Shown here: piece by piece, positions 1-10,589 of the stretch
Layout: each line of letters opens with the position of its first letter
Numbering within the stretch: the stretch's first letter is position 1
Assembly: GCA_009801015.1 (NCBI GenBank)
Contig: VHZZ01000008.1
Location: 11,851 to 46,283 of the forward strand
Reading direction: 5' to 3'
DNA from: Silene noctiflora
Lineage: Eukaryota > Streptophyta > Magnoliopsida > Caryophyllales > Caryophyllaceae
Length of the DNA: 34,433 nt
Translations under genes and position numbers: made by a program
The notes under the pieces: model-generated
Told to the model about the DNA's origin: nothing
The model's input: only the letters and a program-made list of their open reading frames with translations
Databases searched by the model: none

Positions 1-1469
1 ATATCAGATGAACATCAGGTATAAACTAGTTCAGTTCTTCTATTATATTTCTTACCTGTTGTTTGTTGTTGGTACTTGTGTCTGTTGTGTTGTAATATAG
101 CTTCTATTTTGATGTTTTTTGTAGAGCATCATCACAATGGTTGCACAAGAGTTACCTAAGGCAGAGCATAGAAGATGTGCCAGGCATATATTTGCCAATT
201 AGCATAAGTCGTACAAGGGAGAGGAGATGAATATGCTCTTTTGGAACTGTGCCAAAGCTTATAACCAGCCTGACTTTGATGAAGCAGTAGCTGCTTTGAG
301 AGAGGTAGACCCAAGGGCAGCAACTGCTTTCCTAGCTTGTAACCCTAGTCTTTTATGTAGGGCCTTCATCAACACCCATACAACAAACAATGTGATTGTC
401 AATAACATGGCAGAAACCTTCAATGCATATATCATTAATGCTAGGTCAAAGNATTTGATATATATGCTTGAAGAAATTAGGACACAGTTGATGCAGAGAA
501 TGGTCAAAAAGAAGAGAGAAATGGAGGAGCCAACAGCCACTGTATGCCCTAATATTCACGCAATTCTGGAAAAGGAGAAGGATAAGGCATCATACTGCAA
601 ACCCTTGCCATCCAATCCTAATCAGTACCAGATTATAGATGGACTTGATGAGCTCAAAGTTAATCTTGCAGAAAGAACCTATACTTGCAGAAAATGGGAT
701 GTTACTGGTATCCCTTGTTCACATGCAGTAGATGCAATCTTTGACATTCATGCTCTAGCTGAAGACTATGTCCATCCAATGTACAAAAGAGAAGCATATC
801 TTAGTGCATACAACATGACAATTGGCCAATGTCCAGGAGAAAGACATTGGCCTAAAGTGGACCAGCCCATGATTCATCCATCCCAAAAAGAATGAAAAGC
901 TGACCAAACATGGAGTGGAGATGACTTGCTCTGTATGTAAGTCAAAAGAGCACAATAAGAGAAGGTGTCCACAAAAGGATTCAGTGATACAGCCACAACC
1001 TAAGAGAGGTAGAGGGAGGCCTNGGNATGTTAATGTGGAAAATATTGAAAATATTGCCTCAAGCTCCAATACCCATCATGATGCAACTGCCCACCCAAGC
1101 AGGACAGGTAGAGGTGGAAGGACCATAAGATCAAGTAGGGGTGCTGCAANAGGAGGAAATAGAGNAGGAAGTAGAGGTGGTAGAAGGGGAAACAAAGGTG
1201 GTGGAAGGGTAAGTATTTTATGATGGTACTTGATTGTTGTTGATTTTGTTTACTTGATACACTAAGATTGCACCTGCTGTTAAGAACAACAAGTTAATTC
1301 AGTTTACTTGTTGATGTTTTTTTATTTGCAGGCACCTCAAGGCATGAGAGTCCTCATTGATGATCAGGGGAATGCATACACAAATGTGCCTGGCAGGAAC
1401 AGAGGACCAACAAATGTTTTATCCCAATGGTTTAACAACCAAGTTTCAACAAACCAACATCCAAATTAG
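1..1469 (+). pseudogene. MULE (Mutator-like) transposase, 3' part, decayed
   Basis: Coding segments can be read as 1-18, intron 19-124, 125-1208 (with damage), intron 1209-1331, and 1332-1469 ending at TAG 1467-1469. The start lies outside the window. The conceptual product begins with ISDEH, which resembles the second Asp region of the MURA DDE catalytic core. It continues with an AEHRRCARH stretch, a SWIM-like zinc motif at about 685-730 (CRKWDVTGIPCSH), a CCHC zinc knuckle at 927-971 (CSVCKSKEHNKRRC), and a Gly/Arg-rich tail. Damage: TAG at 200-202 where the family normally has Trp after ARHIFAN, and a frame change near 875-895 between the SWIM part and the knuckle part. The first Cys of the usual SWIM CxC is Tyr (TAT). 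Four Ns fall inside the coding part. Family identity comes from SWIM plus knuckle order known for plant MULEs. I infer that it is non-functional, although sequencing error could explain part of the damage. Confidence 0.8.
19..124 (+). other. Intron of the MULE transposase
   Basis: The donor CAG|GTATAA follows codon CAT-CAG, and the acceptor is TTTTTTGTAG at 115-124. The flanking codons join in frame to read ISDEHQ-SIITMV, typical of the MURA core. The second intron (1209-1331, GTAAGT ... TTTGCAG) is also phase 0. Confidence 0.65.
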
Positions 1470-1717
1470 GGTAGAAACATTCAGTGTTTAGATGAAACAT
1501 TGGTTATGTATTTTGAATGTCAGTCAGTGTCTTTTCAATTAGTATGGTGGAACCAAAATCTTTGAACAATGTCAGCTGCAATGTTTTGAATGTATGTTTC
1601 TTTTGTTACAATGTGATGTAACAAACAAGTAAGCTTTTCAAGTTTATATGAAAGATTTGGTTCATTAGATAACTTCAAATTTTAGTACAAGATCTGGTAC
1701 ATTACAACATCAACACT

Positions 1718-2200
1718 TCACTTCATACAANTTTTTTTAGGAACAAACAAACTGCAAAAAAAAATCCAAGAGTAAACTAAATAATTCATTGCTAATTTCT
1801 CTCCTCTACAATGTCGCGTTACATCATGTCTTAATTCCACCAACTCTTGTTTTAATTTGTGATTCTTCTTCTTCAATTTTCTGACCTTGTCTTCATAGTT
1901 ATTTGTCTTTTGCAAATCTACCTCATCTTCTAACTGGAAAAACCCACATCCTTTCTGCAATAAAATTAGGTATGAAAACCCAAAGAAAAATTAAATCTAA
2001 TTACCAAATAAGAATTAAATCTAATTACCACATAAAATTAGGCATCAAAACAAGGTACTTACTGGATACAAGGGACAACCATAAAAGGTTTTGCCTACAT
2101 CTTTTCCCTTCTTCGCCAACTTCAAAATCGCTGGTAATTGATGTGCACATAACACCGATTTTCTGCCGTTTTTGAAGGAGGAGAGAGAACTTGACGACAT
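1718..2200 (-). CDS. GRF-type zinc-finger, coiled-coil, membrane-anchored small protein (MULE-associated)
   Basis: Two exons, 2063-2200 and 1718-1954, are separated by an intron with donor GTAAGT (2062-2057) and acceptor TTGCAG; both joins are phase 0 and give 124 aa. The start at 2200 is chosen because it gives the Ser-rich N-terminus (MSSSSLSSF) typical of these proteins. Residues about 18-56 form a GRF-like zinc fold: C-A-H, then LPAI, then FYGCPLYP and KGCGFFQLEDE. The usual CxC is C-A-H here, so one ligand may have changed to His. Residues about 60-95 are a charged coiled coil (KVRKLKKKNHKLKQELVEL), and a hydrophobic segment follows at about 105-118 (NYLVYSWIFFCSLFV). This order is common for plant GRF proteins, many of which sit beside transposons. 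It converges on the transposase gene with only about 250 bp between the stops. One N (1731) lies near the end. Function is unknown. Confidence 0.6.
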
Positions 2201-2834
2201 ATTGAAATTTGAAAGGGGAAAAACAATGAAAAAAATAAAGTGAAAAGTTATAGAATTTGGAGTGAGAAATTTGCAATAATGGAGTGAGATTAAAAATGGA
2301 GGAAAGCCAGTGGAAAGTAATAGAATAAGGGAAGGGGATGACTCTTTTAGGAGGTTACATGTTTACTAATATGAGTTACCGGTGCTAGTAGGTAAATTAG
2401 AGGGAGATAACAATGAGAGTTAAATGATTGTATAGTTGGTACTTTTCTGGGTTATTGTATAGTTTGAATTATTTTGAGCAGGACGACCATAGTTGGGATT
2501 ATTCCCATCAATTAACCCTATATTATATGCACACATATATAATGGATGACGATATAATAATAATTACACGACATATGCAAATTCAATAAAACACAATATT
2601 TTCATAATTTTTAGACCATTTCAACTATATTGAATGATTAGTGTAAGTTATCTGAAGAATATTTACATAATTCTTATTGCAATTATTGAAACAGCAAAAC
2701 TCTACAAATTAAATTAAAAAATGATTGAAAACATGAAGCTAAGTATTCTATATTATTCCATTTTTAAGTAGAGCACGATCTTGCATCACGTTGGTGATGA
2801 AAACAGGCTCATAATATTCAGATTAAGTCTATCG
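2201..2834. other. Spacer; probable right arm of the MULE
   Basis: There is no supported gene. On the minus strand this is the 5' flank of the GRF gene. The stretch about 2420-2520 contains two GTATAGTT repeats and ends in TTGGGATTATTCCCATCAATT, which could be the outer end of a terminal inverted repeat. The opposite end is outside the window, so the boundary cannot be proven. Confidence 0.3.
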
Positions 2835-2839
2835 AAGAT

Positions 2840-2963
2840 ATATTAGCTTACTGGTTAAGAAGGAGTATATAAAGTGGATAATAGAAACCTGGTTCGAATC
2901 CCCTTACCACGCTATTATAATGTCCTCGTAGCTCATTTGACACCACAAAAAAAAAAAAAAAAA
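2840..2963 (+). mobile_element. tRNA-derived SINE with poly(A) tail
   Basis: A Pol III A-box-like sequence TAGCTTACTGG (2844-2854) and a nearly perfect B box GGTTCGAATCC (2891-2901) are 47 bp apart. The element continues to a run of 17 A at 2947-2963. This architecture is that of a plant SINE. No target-site duplication is evident, so the exact ends are approximate. Confidence 0.6.
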
Positions 2964-3489
2964 TTTAACTGTAGGACAGTAGGAGTATTGGCAATATCCT
3001 TGTAGAGATGTACTTAATAGCCTCCATGACTAATTCTTGTGAAATTAAACTAAACAAAGCAGTCATGAATTGAGAGATATTTGGGCGAGTTTTGGATAAG
3101 TAAGAGCCAGGCGGGGTTGGCGACTTGGTGGTGTATATTCTCGGCTTTTCATTTCTATCTTATGTTCATACATCAATTTTCTGAAATGTTTAAACTTGTG
3201 TTGAAAAGAAACATGGGTGATCATCATGGAAAGATTGTATCTTAAACACAATTCAAACAATTAAAGTGTATTAGAGATTTTGGAATTCTTATGATTGTAA
3301 TTTATTTCGTACATCTCATTTTAAAAAATCTAGACTATAAATACATCCGACTGTTCTAAACAACTTGCTCTAGATTGGCTAAAATACTCCGCACAAATAA
3401 TATACCCTGTAAAAAACATGAAATAGGAAAAAAGAGAGTTATAGTATGGGTCTGGACTTTGGACATGTGCATAATTGGAACATACAGAT
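2964..3489. other. Spacer without a recognised gene
   Basis: This is AT-rich sequence. Short open frames here lack domain features or splice-compatible neighbours. The right end may belong to the LTR-like fragment that follows. Confidence 0.4.
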
Positions 3490-3850
3490 TCAGCCCTTAC
3501 AGATTTACTTTTAAACTCTTTCCCAAATGACCTAGTATTATTATATTTTTTGAACCCCTTATAAAGGTGACCACCGATGTAGGACTTAGGTTTGTACCCT
3601 AACAATCTTTCACTCAAACCAAGAACCATCATCTTGACTCAGACCTTGACCTCGATGGAGAACATCCCACAGCTCGAAGCACCAACTTCTAGACACTAGC
3701 ATCACCAAGTCTTGATAACTTCCCCTTAACCGACACAGTTCTCGTGTCTCCCCCCAGGAGTTCATGTGTCCCTGCATGGGACTTATGCTACACATGCGGT
3801 TATATTATATTAAACTCTTTCCCAAAAAACCTAGTATTATTATATTTAAT
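3490..3850 (-). mobile_element. Small LTR-type element (TRIM-like) remnant
   Basis: Read on the minus strand, the sequence from 3604 starts TGTTAGGGTACAAACCTAAG and continues with a TATAAGGGG box. It resembles LTR starts that follow a purine-rich tract. A 37-bp direct repeat with two mismatches links 3511-3547 and 3810-3846 (core CTCTTTCCCAAA ... CCTAGTATTATTATATT), about 300 bp apart, which is compatible with two terminal-repeat tails around a very short internal region. The repeat stops abruptly at about 3850, so the 5' repeat would be truncated. No gag or pol coding is present. Confidence 0.4.
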
Positions 3851-4346
3851 CATTCTTATTTATCAAATAATGGTTATATTTTAGTATAAAATAGTCATAT
3901 TTTTCTGTCACAAGCTTAAGATGACTCACAACTCATAAATAATAATTTATGAACTTGATTTTCGCTTCTTTTTTTTCCACATGATTAGCTTACCATGGGT
4001 TGAGATATTACTCATAAAGAATAAAGAAAAATAACCAAGATTAATGTTTGCGGACGCGAAAGTGATTTTATTTTCATGATTTGAATGGAATACATTAAAA
4101 TGTTTAAACTCAAATTTCATAAAATTTATTACCGAATTTGAATTTTCCATGAAAAACATAGATTGAGAAGAAGAGAATAAAGGCGCAAATTTAGGAAAAT
4201 ACAGATTTTGTGGGACGTACATTTCTCATTTTGTAGAGAAAATAACGCTTACCTTTCACACACTACAGTTTATTTCCATTCCAAAATTTGTCCTTTTTGT
4301 TTGTTTTTGTTGAATTTTCAACAATGCTAAATGTGTTGAGCTCAAA
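3851..4346. other. Spacer and probable promoter/5' UTR of the GT90 gene
   Basis: No coding region is supported. The last part (about 4230-4346) lies directly upstream of the GT90 start codon and is the likely 5' UTR. A clear TATA box cannot be singled out. Confidence 0.3.
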
Positions 4347-7300
4347 ATGCATAATAATAATCATAATTTCTTGGAAATGTTGTCATGGCCTTTCAAACGA
4401 AGGGGTTCTACCGTTATTCTCTTCTATGCCGTCCTTCTTACCACCGCCTTTTTCGCAACCCGTCTCATGAACGTTGTATGTTCCTTTATTCTTAATGCTT
4501 TCGTGTTTTTTTTTTTTTTTTTCCCATTTCCGATGGAGCTAAAGACTCGTCATTTTTGTGTTTTTGAAAAATGGGTTACCTTTTACAATATACTTGTGTA
4601 GATCTTGAGCAATTTTCAACTTGTGTGTTAAGAATCTTAAGATCACTGCTTCTCTGGCCTAGACTCGTAGAGGTTTTTAAATGCGGACTTGAGCTGGATG
4701 GATAAGAGGCGGATTTAATGTGGATTTTTTTGCCTACGAACAAATGGACAAGACCTTGTGTCCCACAGGCGGAGCTAGAACTGAAATTTCGGACTAGCAA
4801 ATCTTCTTATTGTTCAATATCTTTGCTATGGCCCCTCATGTTAGGAGATGTTCGGGTTGGAGAAATCGATAATTTTAACTATTTTTTTAGGGGGGGGGGN
4901 GGGGGTTTGGGTTAGCCGGTGCCCATAGTGATGTTATCAGAAGATACCGAATAGTTTTGTTGTTTTTGTTGATTTTATTGTTGTTGTTGTTGCTGCCGCT
5001 GCCGCTGTTATGTTTTGAGTGACATTAACTCCGAGCTTTCCGTTGTACAGCCATCACTTAAAGCATCAAGATTGATCCAAAGGCCGCTTCCAAGCTCCAT
5101 TCCAAAACCTCAAACTCAACTGAATCATCAATCCATCAAGAAAACAAAATTTCCGTTGCAATGCACCTTGGGTATAAATGTGACTCAAACATGCCCCTAT
5201 GAGTATCCAACCAAGTTTGAGCCTAGGGACCTATCGACCCGTACATGCCCAGAGTACTTCAAATGGATACACGAGGATCTTCGGCCGTGGAGGGAGAAAG
5301 GAATCACTAGGGAAATGGTGGAATCTGCAAAACAGTTTGCATTTTTCAGACTCGTGGTTGTTGATGGAAAGGTGTACTGGGAGAAGTATAGGGATGCTTA
5401 CCAAACCAGAGATGTCTTTACTGTATGGGGTATATTGCAGCTCTTAAGGCTTTATCCAGGGAAACTGCCAGATTTGGATATCATGTTCGAGGCAGGGGAT
5501 GTTCCTGTGATTCAGAAGAGCAATTATACAGGACAAGAAGAGAGAACTCCTCCTTTGTTCCATTATTGCGGAGATGATGGAACCTTAGACATAGCCTTTC
5601 CTGACTGGTCTTTTTGGGGCTGGTAAGATCATTTCTTTTAATTATAATGGTAAAACTAACCATTTCAATTTTCAATGGAGCCGAATAATCAGTGTTCTTT
5701 GGCTTTGGAATATGATGGAGTATAACAAAATGGTTAATTGAACAATCTTGATTTCTAATTCTGTCAAGTAGTGAAGTAGCAGCTCAGATGGTCACCTAGT
5801 TGAAAGGGTAAAGGGGATAACAACCTGTCATTATCAAAACTGCCCTTGTGGATCCTTTTACATTAAAATGAACTAGTAGATGGGAGATAAAATCTTCTAC
5901 TTATTCTCATCAAGGATCATACGAAAACAATCTAATAAATATGATTTTCCGTTACCATCATGAACAAGAGACCCTTTGTGTAACTGGAGTAGTGTTGTAT
6001 ATAAAGGGAATAAACAGTGTTAATAGATTTGGTAAGTGGAGTAACATTTATTATTTGTGTTTCACTAGGCCAGAGATAAATATAAAGGGATGGAATGTAT
6101 TGAAGAAGGATTTAGCAGAAGGGAACAAGAAAGTTCCATGGATAAATCGGCTACCTTTCGCTTTCTGGAAGGGGAATGCTTTCATGGGTGACAGAATGAA
6201 GCTCGTTGATTGCAATTCCACAGAGAAATGGAATGCTCAAGTTGCTACTCAGGTATGTAACAAGTTAGTAACTATCCTTAGTTAATACTTCACCTTTAAG
6301 ATCATCACTGACTTGTGTCCCGTCTTTTTACATTTTCATGATTTTATAATTTGCAGGATTGGGACCAAGAAACAAGAATTGGGTTTAAGTCATCAAATTT
6401 GGCTGATCAATGCGTCCACAGGTTGGTATAGTGCATTTAAGTTGTACAATAGGAGCAGTTAGTAGTGTCTATCCAATCCCCGATCCAATTTTCACTATGG
6501 GTGGTTGGGAAATAATGTCTGTTTTTTAACATAGTGGTAAGGTTACGTACATCTGACTCTCTTATCCCTTCATAGACAGGAACATTTGAGGCATTTGGGA
6601 TTTGGGGTAATGAAGTTTTTATGCTTGTCGATGTCTTTATAGTCTTGATGAACACCATTTTGGCAACAGGTTCAAGATATATATAGAAGGAATAGCCTGG
6701 TCAGTGAGTGAGAAGTATATTCTAGCTTGTGATTCCATGGCCCTTCTGGTAACACCCCGGTGGTACGAGTTCTTCACCAGAAGCTTACAACCCATGAAGC
6801 ATTTCTGGCCCATTAATCCTGATCCTAATCACCTCTGCAAATCCATCAAGTTTGCTGTTGATTGGGGAAACAAGCATCAAGAAAAGGTATCTTTGGCACT
6901 ACTGGTGGTACTAATATGATAGAATAACTACAAAGTCGAGATAAAGAGGCACAGAGGGAGTATGAATCAATGTTGCTCAGACTCTGCTGTCACAAATTAC
7001 ATGAGTGTGTGTCAAACATGGCTATTTTCTGAAAAGAAGTGTCATATTTTAACCTAAGATGAACTACCTAACTGTTGTGTCGTGTTGAAAGTACCAAGGT
7101 GAGGCGTCGAACCAAAATAGATGCTATACATTTGGCCTATGTTTGAATGTTCTCGAAAAACTGCAGGCACAAAAAATAGGAAAATCTGGCAGCAAATTTG
7201 TGCAGCAACAGCTGGCCATGGAGAATGTATATGACTACATGTTTAATTTGCTGAATGAGTATGGGAAGCTCTTGAGGTACAAACCAAATGTGCCTCCTGG

Positions 7301-7523
7301 AGCTGAGGAGACATGTTCCGAAAAAATGGCTTGTCTTCAAGAAGGTCTACAAAAGCAGTTTAGGGTAGAAAGTATGGTGATGGGTCCTTCAATGAAAAAC
7401 CCTTGTACATTGCCACCTCCTCAACCACCTCAAGTTATCAAGGCTTTCTATGATAAACAGGATAGCATCATAAGGCGGGTGGATGATTGGGTTATGAAGG
7501 GAGGATCAGGCGAAATTTCCTGA
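4347..7523 (+). CDS. O-glucosyltransferase rumi-like protein (GT90/CAP10 domain)
   Basis: Six exons fit GT-AG rules and keep frame: 4347-4475, 5051-5622, 6069-6252, 6357-6421, 6670-6886, 7167-7523, giving 507 aa, the usual length for the family. Residues 1-20 are cytosolic and basic; residues about 21-40 form one hydrophobic anchor (VILFYAVLLTTAFFATRL), so it is predicted to be a type II membrane protein, likely Golgi or ER. The CAP10/GT90 domain starts at CPEYFKWIHEDLRPW (about 109), followed by LDIMFEAGDVP (about 184), FHYCGD (213), FPDWSFWGWPE across the exon 2/3 join (225-236), KGNAFMGDR (about 271) and KYILACDSMALLVTPRWYEFF (about 335). The family transfers glucose or xylose to protein or wall glycans; the acceptor of the plant members is not settled. 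The intron 1 boundaries are the least certain, because that part is not conserved. Confidence 0.88.
4502..5000 (+). repeat. Low-complexity tracts in GT90 intron 1
   Basis: The intron holds a T run at about 4507-4521, a G run interrupted by N at 4891-4905, and GTT/GCT triplet repeats at about 4979-5009. The N lies inside the G run, pointing to an unresolved homopolymer length. Confidence 0.7.
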
Positions 7524-8438
7524 GATGATATGAGGATGAAACTGTAGTAGACAATTTCAAAACTCTATCAGGGCGATGAACATATTCATCTTGAAGTATT
7601 CGACATTTTTCAACATGCCAAATGCTACAAAAAGGCGGGAAAAAACAAAAAATGAAACAAATTTCGGTAAGATTGCTCCTGATCCTGTGAGTAGAAATAT
7701 GGTTGTAAATTTAGTTTCAGAGCTTAAGGGTGGTTGGAAAGAAAGTTCATTGAATTTCAACCTTTGAGCTGAATGAACCCAAGAACACCCCTTAAATATG
7801 TTTCTAATATTTGTCCTTATATTTGCTGCACTTTGTACAAATTGCAGGGGTTTACTAGATCACTTCAGAGGTTGACAATTAGATGATAATTGATTTTGAA
7901 ATTAAATGCTAATTTTGATTATGTCTAAGATCAGTTTTTTTGTACTTTAGCTGTTAGGGCACAAGATCGAATCATCCTCTCATTTATGTTTGCAACCCTT
8001 GTGGGCTGTGTCGCTTTGACACCATTTTTTTACTTCCTCAAGGGTCATTGATAGCCTCATATGGAAGTAACAGTTCTTCATCACCCTCATTTTCGCTCCT
8101 TAGTTACCAATTACCAGTTACCACCACAATTCTCCTAGTATTCTTTATTTTAAACTGTATTACTCTAGTAGTAATTACTTATACTAATCGAGTCTACATT
8201 ATCTGCTGTATAACGATGCAACTGAAAATTTGTTTACTATAATAAGATGTGCTTTATTCCTGTCATCAATTCCGTAACACATTTTCGTTCAGACACTCCC
8301 TGAAACCAAAGATTCAGCTACACCGTCTTGTGGTAAAAAGACAGGAGAATTCAAGGTTCTCGAGTTGAAAACTCACTCAAACCTAAAAATACTCGGCATG
8401 TCTTTCTATAAGACAGTCTTACGCAAAACTCGAGGATC
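7524..8438. other. GT90 3' flank merging into the duplicated kiwellin 3' flank
   Basis: No gene is supported. From about 7790 the sequence resembles 10590-11230 (shared landmarks: TTTGTACAAATTGCA, TAGATCACTT, TCATCACCCTC, and the last part ATTCAGCTA ... CCGTCTT). This marks it as the downstream flank of a tandem duplication unit. Confidence 0.55.
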
Positions 8439-8990
8439 TTATGCATCAGCCCAAGCAATACTAAGATTCCCACTCTGAGTCAGCGGAACCCCTAGAGCCC
8501 TCCAAACAACCTTAGACCCTGCAACAATATTATACCCACAGGGAGGGTGATAACCCTCTGAAGCATCACACCCTTTGGTTGAATCACATTCATCAACCAC
8601 CCAAGCCTTGACACTCTTCCCATTTGCGGTTATCAGGATCGCCTTTCCGCACCTGGTACCACCATTGTACCACCCGGTTGACAGCGCAACAACCGGTACC
8701 CTATCAGGATAGTACATGTTGTCACACTTTGACCGGACCTTGCCTCTGTAGTTCTGAAAAGTTTTGAGGGTTAGAATTCCCGAGGTTTGGTTGGTTACCA
8801 TTGGGGAACACCCGAAGGTGAAGTAAACCGTGGTTTGGACACAGCAGTTTGAGCTGCATTGCCCTGCTGGTGGACTGTAACCCCTGAACACACCTGTTGA
8901 CCTGCAAAAATATTGTCCTTCAACTTTAAACCTACTGCTTATTACCGTTAATATCACAATAATTAAACTATATATGATAAAATTCTTCAT
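8439..8990 (-). CDS. Kiwellin / ripening-related secreted protein, copy 1
   Basis: Intronless, 183 aa. Residues 1-25 are a signal peptide ending in KVEG. The mature part has ten cysteines and the kiwellin signature: CRSTGVFRG, GQCSSNCC, CSPMVTNQT (with an N-glycosylation sequon), VVALSTGWYNGGTRCGK, VVDECDSTKGCD, HPPCGYN and the ending AWADA. This is a double-psi beta-barrel fold related to barwin/expansin folds. It lacks the N-terminal kissper module of the classical fruit kiwellin, so it belongs to the shorter ripening-related type. Some kiwellins bind secreted fungal chorismate mutase; no target can be deduced here. It is the most divergent of the three copies, with YF before the first Cys and FGCSPM instead of FQCSPD. 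The enclosing flanks are near copies of those at 9605-10450. Confidence 0.92.
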   Translation of the reverse strand: MKNFIIYSLIIVILTVISSRFKVEGQYFCRSTGVFRGYSPPAGQCSSNCCVQTTVYFTFGCSPMVTNQTSGILTLKTFQNYRGKVRSKCDNMYYPDRVPVVALSTGWYNGGTRCGKAILITANGKSVKAWVVDECDSTKGCDASEGYHPPCGYNIVAGSKVVWRALGVPLTQSGNLSIAWADA

Positions 8991-9043
8991 CTTAACTCGG
9001 ATTTTTTTTTCGGGTTATTTGAATGATTGATAAGAAAGAACAG

Positions 9044-9055
9044 CATATATATAAT
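9044..9055 (-). promoter_or_regulatory. TATA box of kiwellin copy 1
   Basis: ATTATATATAT on the minus strand lies about 55-65 bp upstream of the start codon. The equivalent position is also TATA-rich in copies 2 and 3. Confidence 0.55.
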
Positions 9056-9145
9056 TTGTGAAAGAATTAGTTGTCTTGATCTGATCTTGTGATTAGTGCT
9101 AATTGTTATTAAGTTATTATCTTTGTTATTGTTATAATAATGTTG

Positions 9146-9160
9146 GTCAATATTGGTGGC
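9146..9160 (-). promoter_or_regulatory. Conserved promoter block (W-box core plus CCAAT), copy 1
   Basis: GCCACCAATATTGAC on the minus strand contains a CCAAT box and the W-box core TTGAC. It lies 156 bp above the ATG and is identical at 10312-10326 and 11921-11935. Confidence 0.5.
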
Positions 9161-9604
9161 ATGTTATAATAGTGTAAAAGGAACCATAAATCTTGAAGAA
9201 ATAATACAAGTATCTAGGTTAGATCTGGCTGTTTAGAGCAGCATCTCTGATCTATAGGTTAGATCTGGCTAAATTTATGTTTGAAACAACTCAAGATCTA
9301 GGGATAAATCTGATCTGAGATTTGAAGTTGACCTGAATCGGATAATTTAAACTGTATTATCGTAATACTCATAAATCATACTCATTCCAAGCAAGTCTAT
9401 AGAAGTATTATATATTAGGATATAACTGAATACTCTTTATTCGTTTTGCATTATCAGAATCTGGTTTATTCTTATCAATCAGTACACATTTTTGTGAACA
9501 CACTTCATAAAACATAATATTCGGCTAAGACCGTGTTGTAGTAAGACAGAGGTAAGAATTCAAGGTTCTTAGGTTGAAAACTCACTACACAAAACAAAAA
9601 ATTC

Positions 9605-10156
9605 TTATGCATCAGCCCAAGTAATACTAAGCTTCCCACTCTGACTCGGTGGGACCCCTAGAGCCCTCCAAACTAGGTTAGACGCAGCAACAGTATTATA
9701 ACCACAAGGAGGGTGATAACGGTCTGAAGCATCACACCCTTTGGTAGAATCACATTCATCAACCACCCGAGCCTTGACACTCCTCCCATTCGCGCTTATC
9801 AGGATCGCCTTTCCGCACCTGGTCCCACCATTGTACCACCCGGTTGACAGTGCAACAACCGGTGCCATATCAGGATAGTACTTGCTGTAACACTTTGATG
9901 GGACCATGCCTCTGCGGTTCTGAAAGGTTTTGAGGGTAAGAATTCCTGCGGTTTGGTTGGTTACGTCAGGGGAACACTGGAAGGTAAAATAAACCTGGTT
10001 TTGGACACAGCAGTTTGAGTTGCATTGCCCTGCCGGTGGACTGTTACCCCTAAACACACCAGTTGACCTGCAATTCTGTCCTTCAACTTTAACACTACTA
10101 CTGATTATTATTGTTAGTAACACGAAAATTGAACTATATATCATAAAATTCTTCAT
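9605..10156 (-). CDS. Kiwellin / ripening-related secreted protein, copy 2
   Basis: Intronless, 183 aa. It has a signal peptide of about 26 residues ending KVEG, then CRSTGVFRGNSPP, CNSNCC, FQCSPDVTNQT, VVALSTGWYNGGTRCGK, VVDECDSTKGCD, HPPCGYN and a C-terminus SITWADA. All ten cysteines are kept, so five disulfides are possible. Its promoter (to about 10440) is nearly the same as that of copy 1, including the run GATTAGTGCTAATTGTTATT and an AGATCTGGCT repeat, so the duplication that made copies 1 and 2 included regulatory DNA. The start is the only Met that gives a signal peptide. It is probably apoplastic; the exact function is not shown by sequence. Confidence 0.92.
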   Translation of the reverse strand: MKNFMIYSSIFVLLTIIISSSVKVEGQNCRSTGVFRGNSPPAGQCNSNCCVQNQVYFTFQCSPDVTNQTAGILTLKTFQNRRGMVPSKCYSKYYPDMAPVVALSTGWYNGGTRCGKAILISANGRSVKARVVDECDSTKGCDASDRYHPPCGYNTVAASNLVWRALGVPPSQSGKLSITWADA

Positions 10157-10213
10157 TTTAACTTGGATGTTTTTTTTTTTCCGGTATTTGAATGATTGAT
10201 GAGATAGAACAAC

Positions 10214-10224
10214 ATATATATAAT
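10214..10224 (-). promoter_or_regulatory. TATA box of kiwellin copy 2
   Basis: ATTATATATAT on the minus strand sits about 60 bp upstream of the ATG, in the same context as in copy 1. Confidence 0.55.
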
Positions 10225-10311
10225 TTCTGAAAGACGGAGTTTTCTTGATCTGATCCAGTGATTAGTGCTAATTGTTATTAAGTTATCTTTATTATTGTTA
10301 TAATAATGTGG

Positions 10312-10326
10312 GTCAATATTGGTGGC
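10312..10326 (-). promoter_or_regulatory. Conserved promoter block (W-box core plus CCAAT), copy 2
   Basis: GCCACCAATATTGAC lies 156 bp upstream of the ATG, exactly the spacing seen for copy 1. Confidence 0.5.
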
Positions 10327-10589
10327 TTGTTATAATTGTGTATAGGAAGAAACCATAAATCCTGAAGAAATAATACAAGTATCTAGGTCAGATCTGGCTG
10401 GTTATTGCAGCATCTCTGATCTCATAGGTAAGAAATTGGTAAACTAAGACAATTGTATTGGAAAACACTATCGTTTGGTTATCCAAGCGGGGGATAAAAA
10501 AAACACTAAGACAATTGGTACACTTTTGATCATGTCATATGGCGGGTGAATGAACTGGTGAGTGGTGACCGAGGGAGGATCAATAAATC

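Noticed and set aside
259..1069. Minus-strand open frames opposite the transposase
   Set aside because: They are shadows of the plus-strand coding region with the recognisable SWIM and knuckle motifs.
3330..3795. Two minus-strand open frames (100 and 61 aa)
   Set aside because: They lie over the LTR-like element and its direct repeat; no gag, pol or host domain was seen.
5757..5860. SINE-like start in GT90 intron 2 (AGTAGCAGCTCAGATGG)
   Set aside because: There is an A-box resemblance only; no B box, tail or target duplication.
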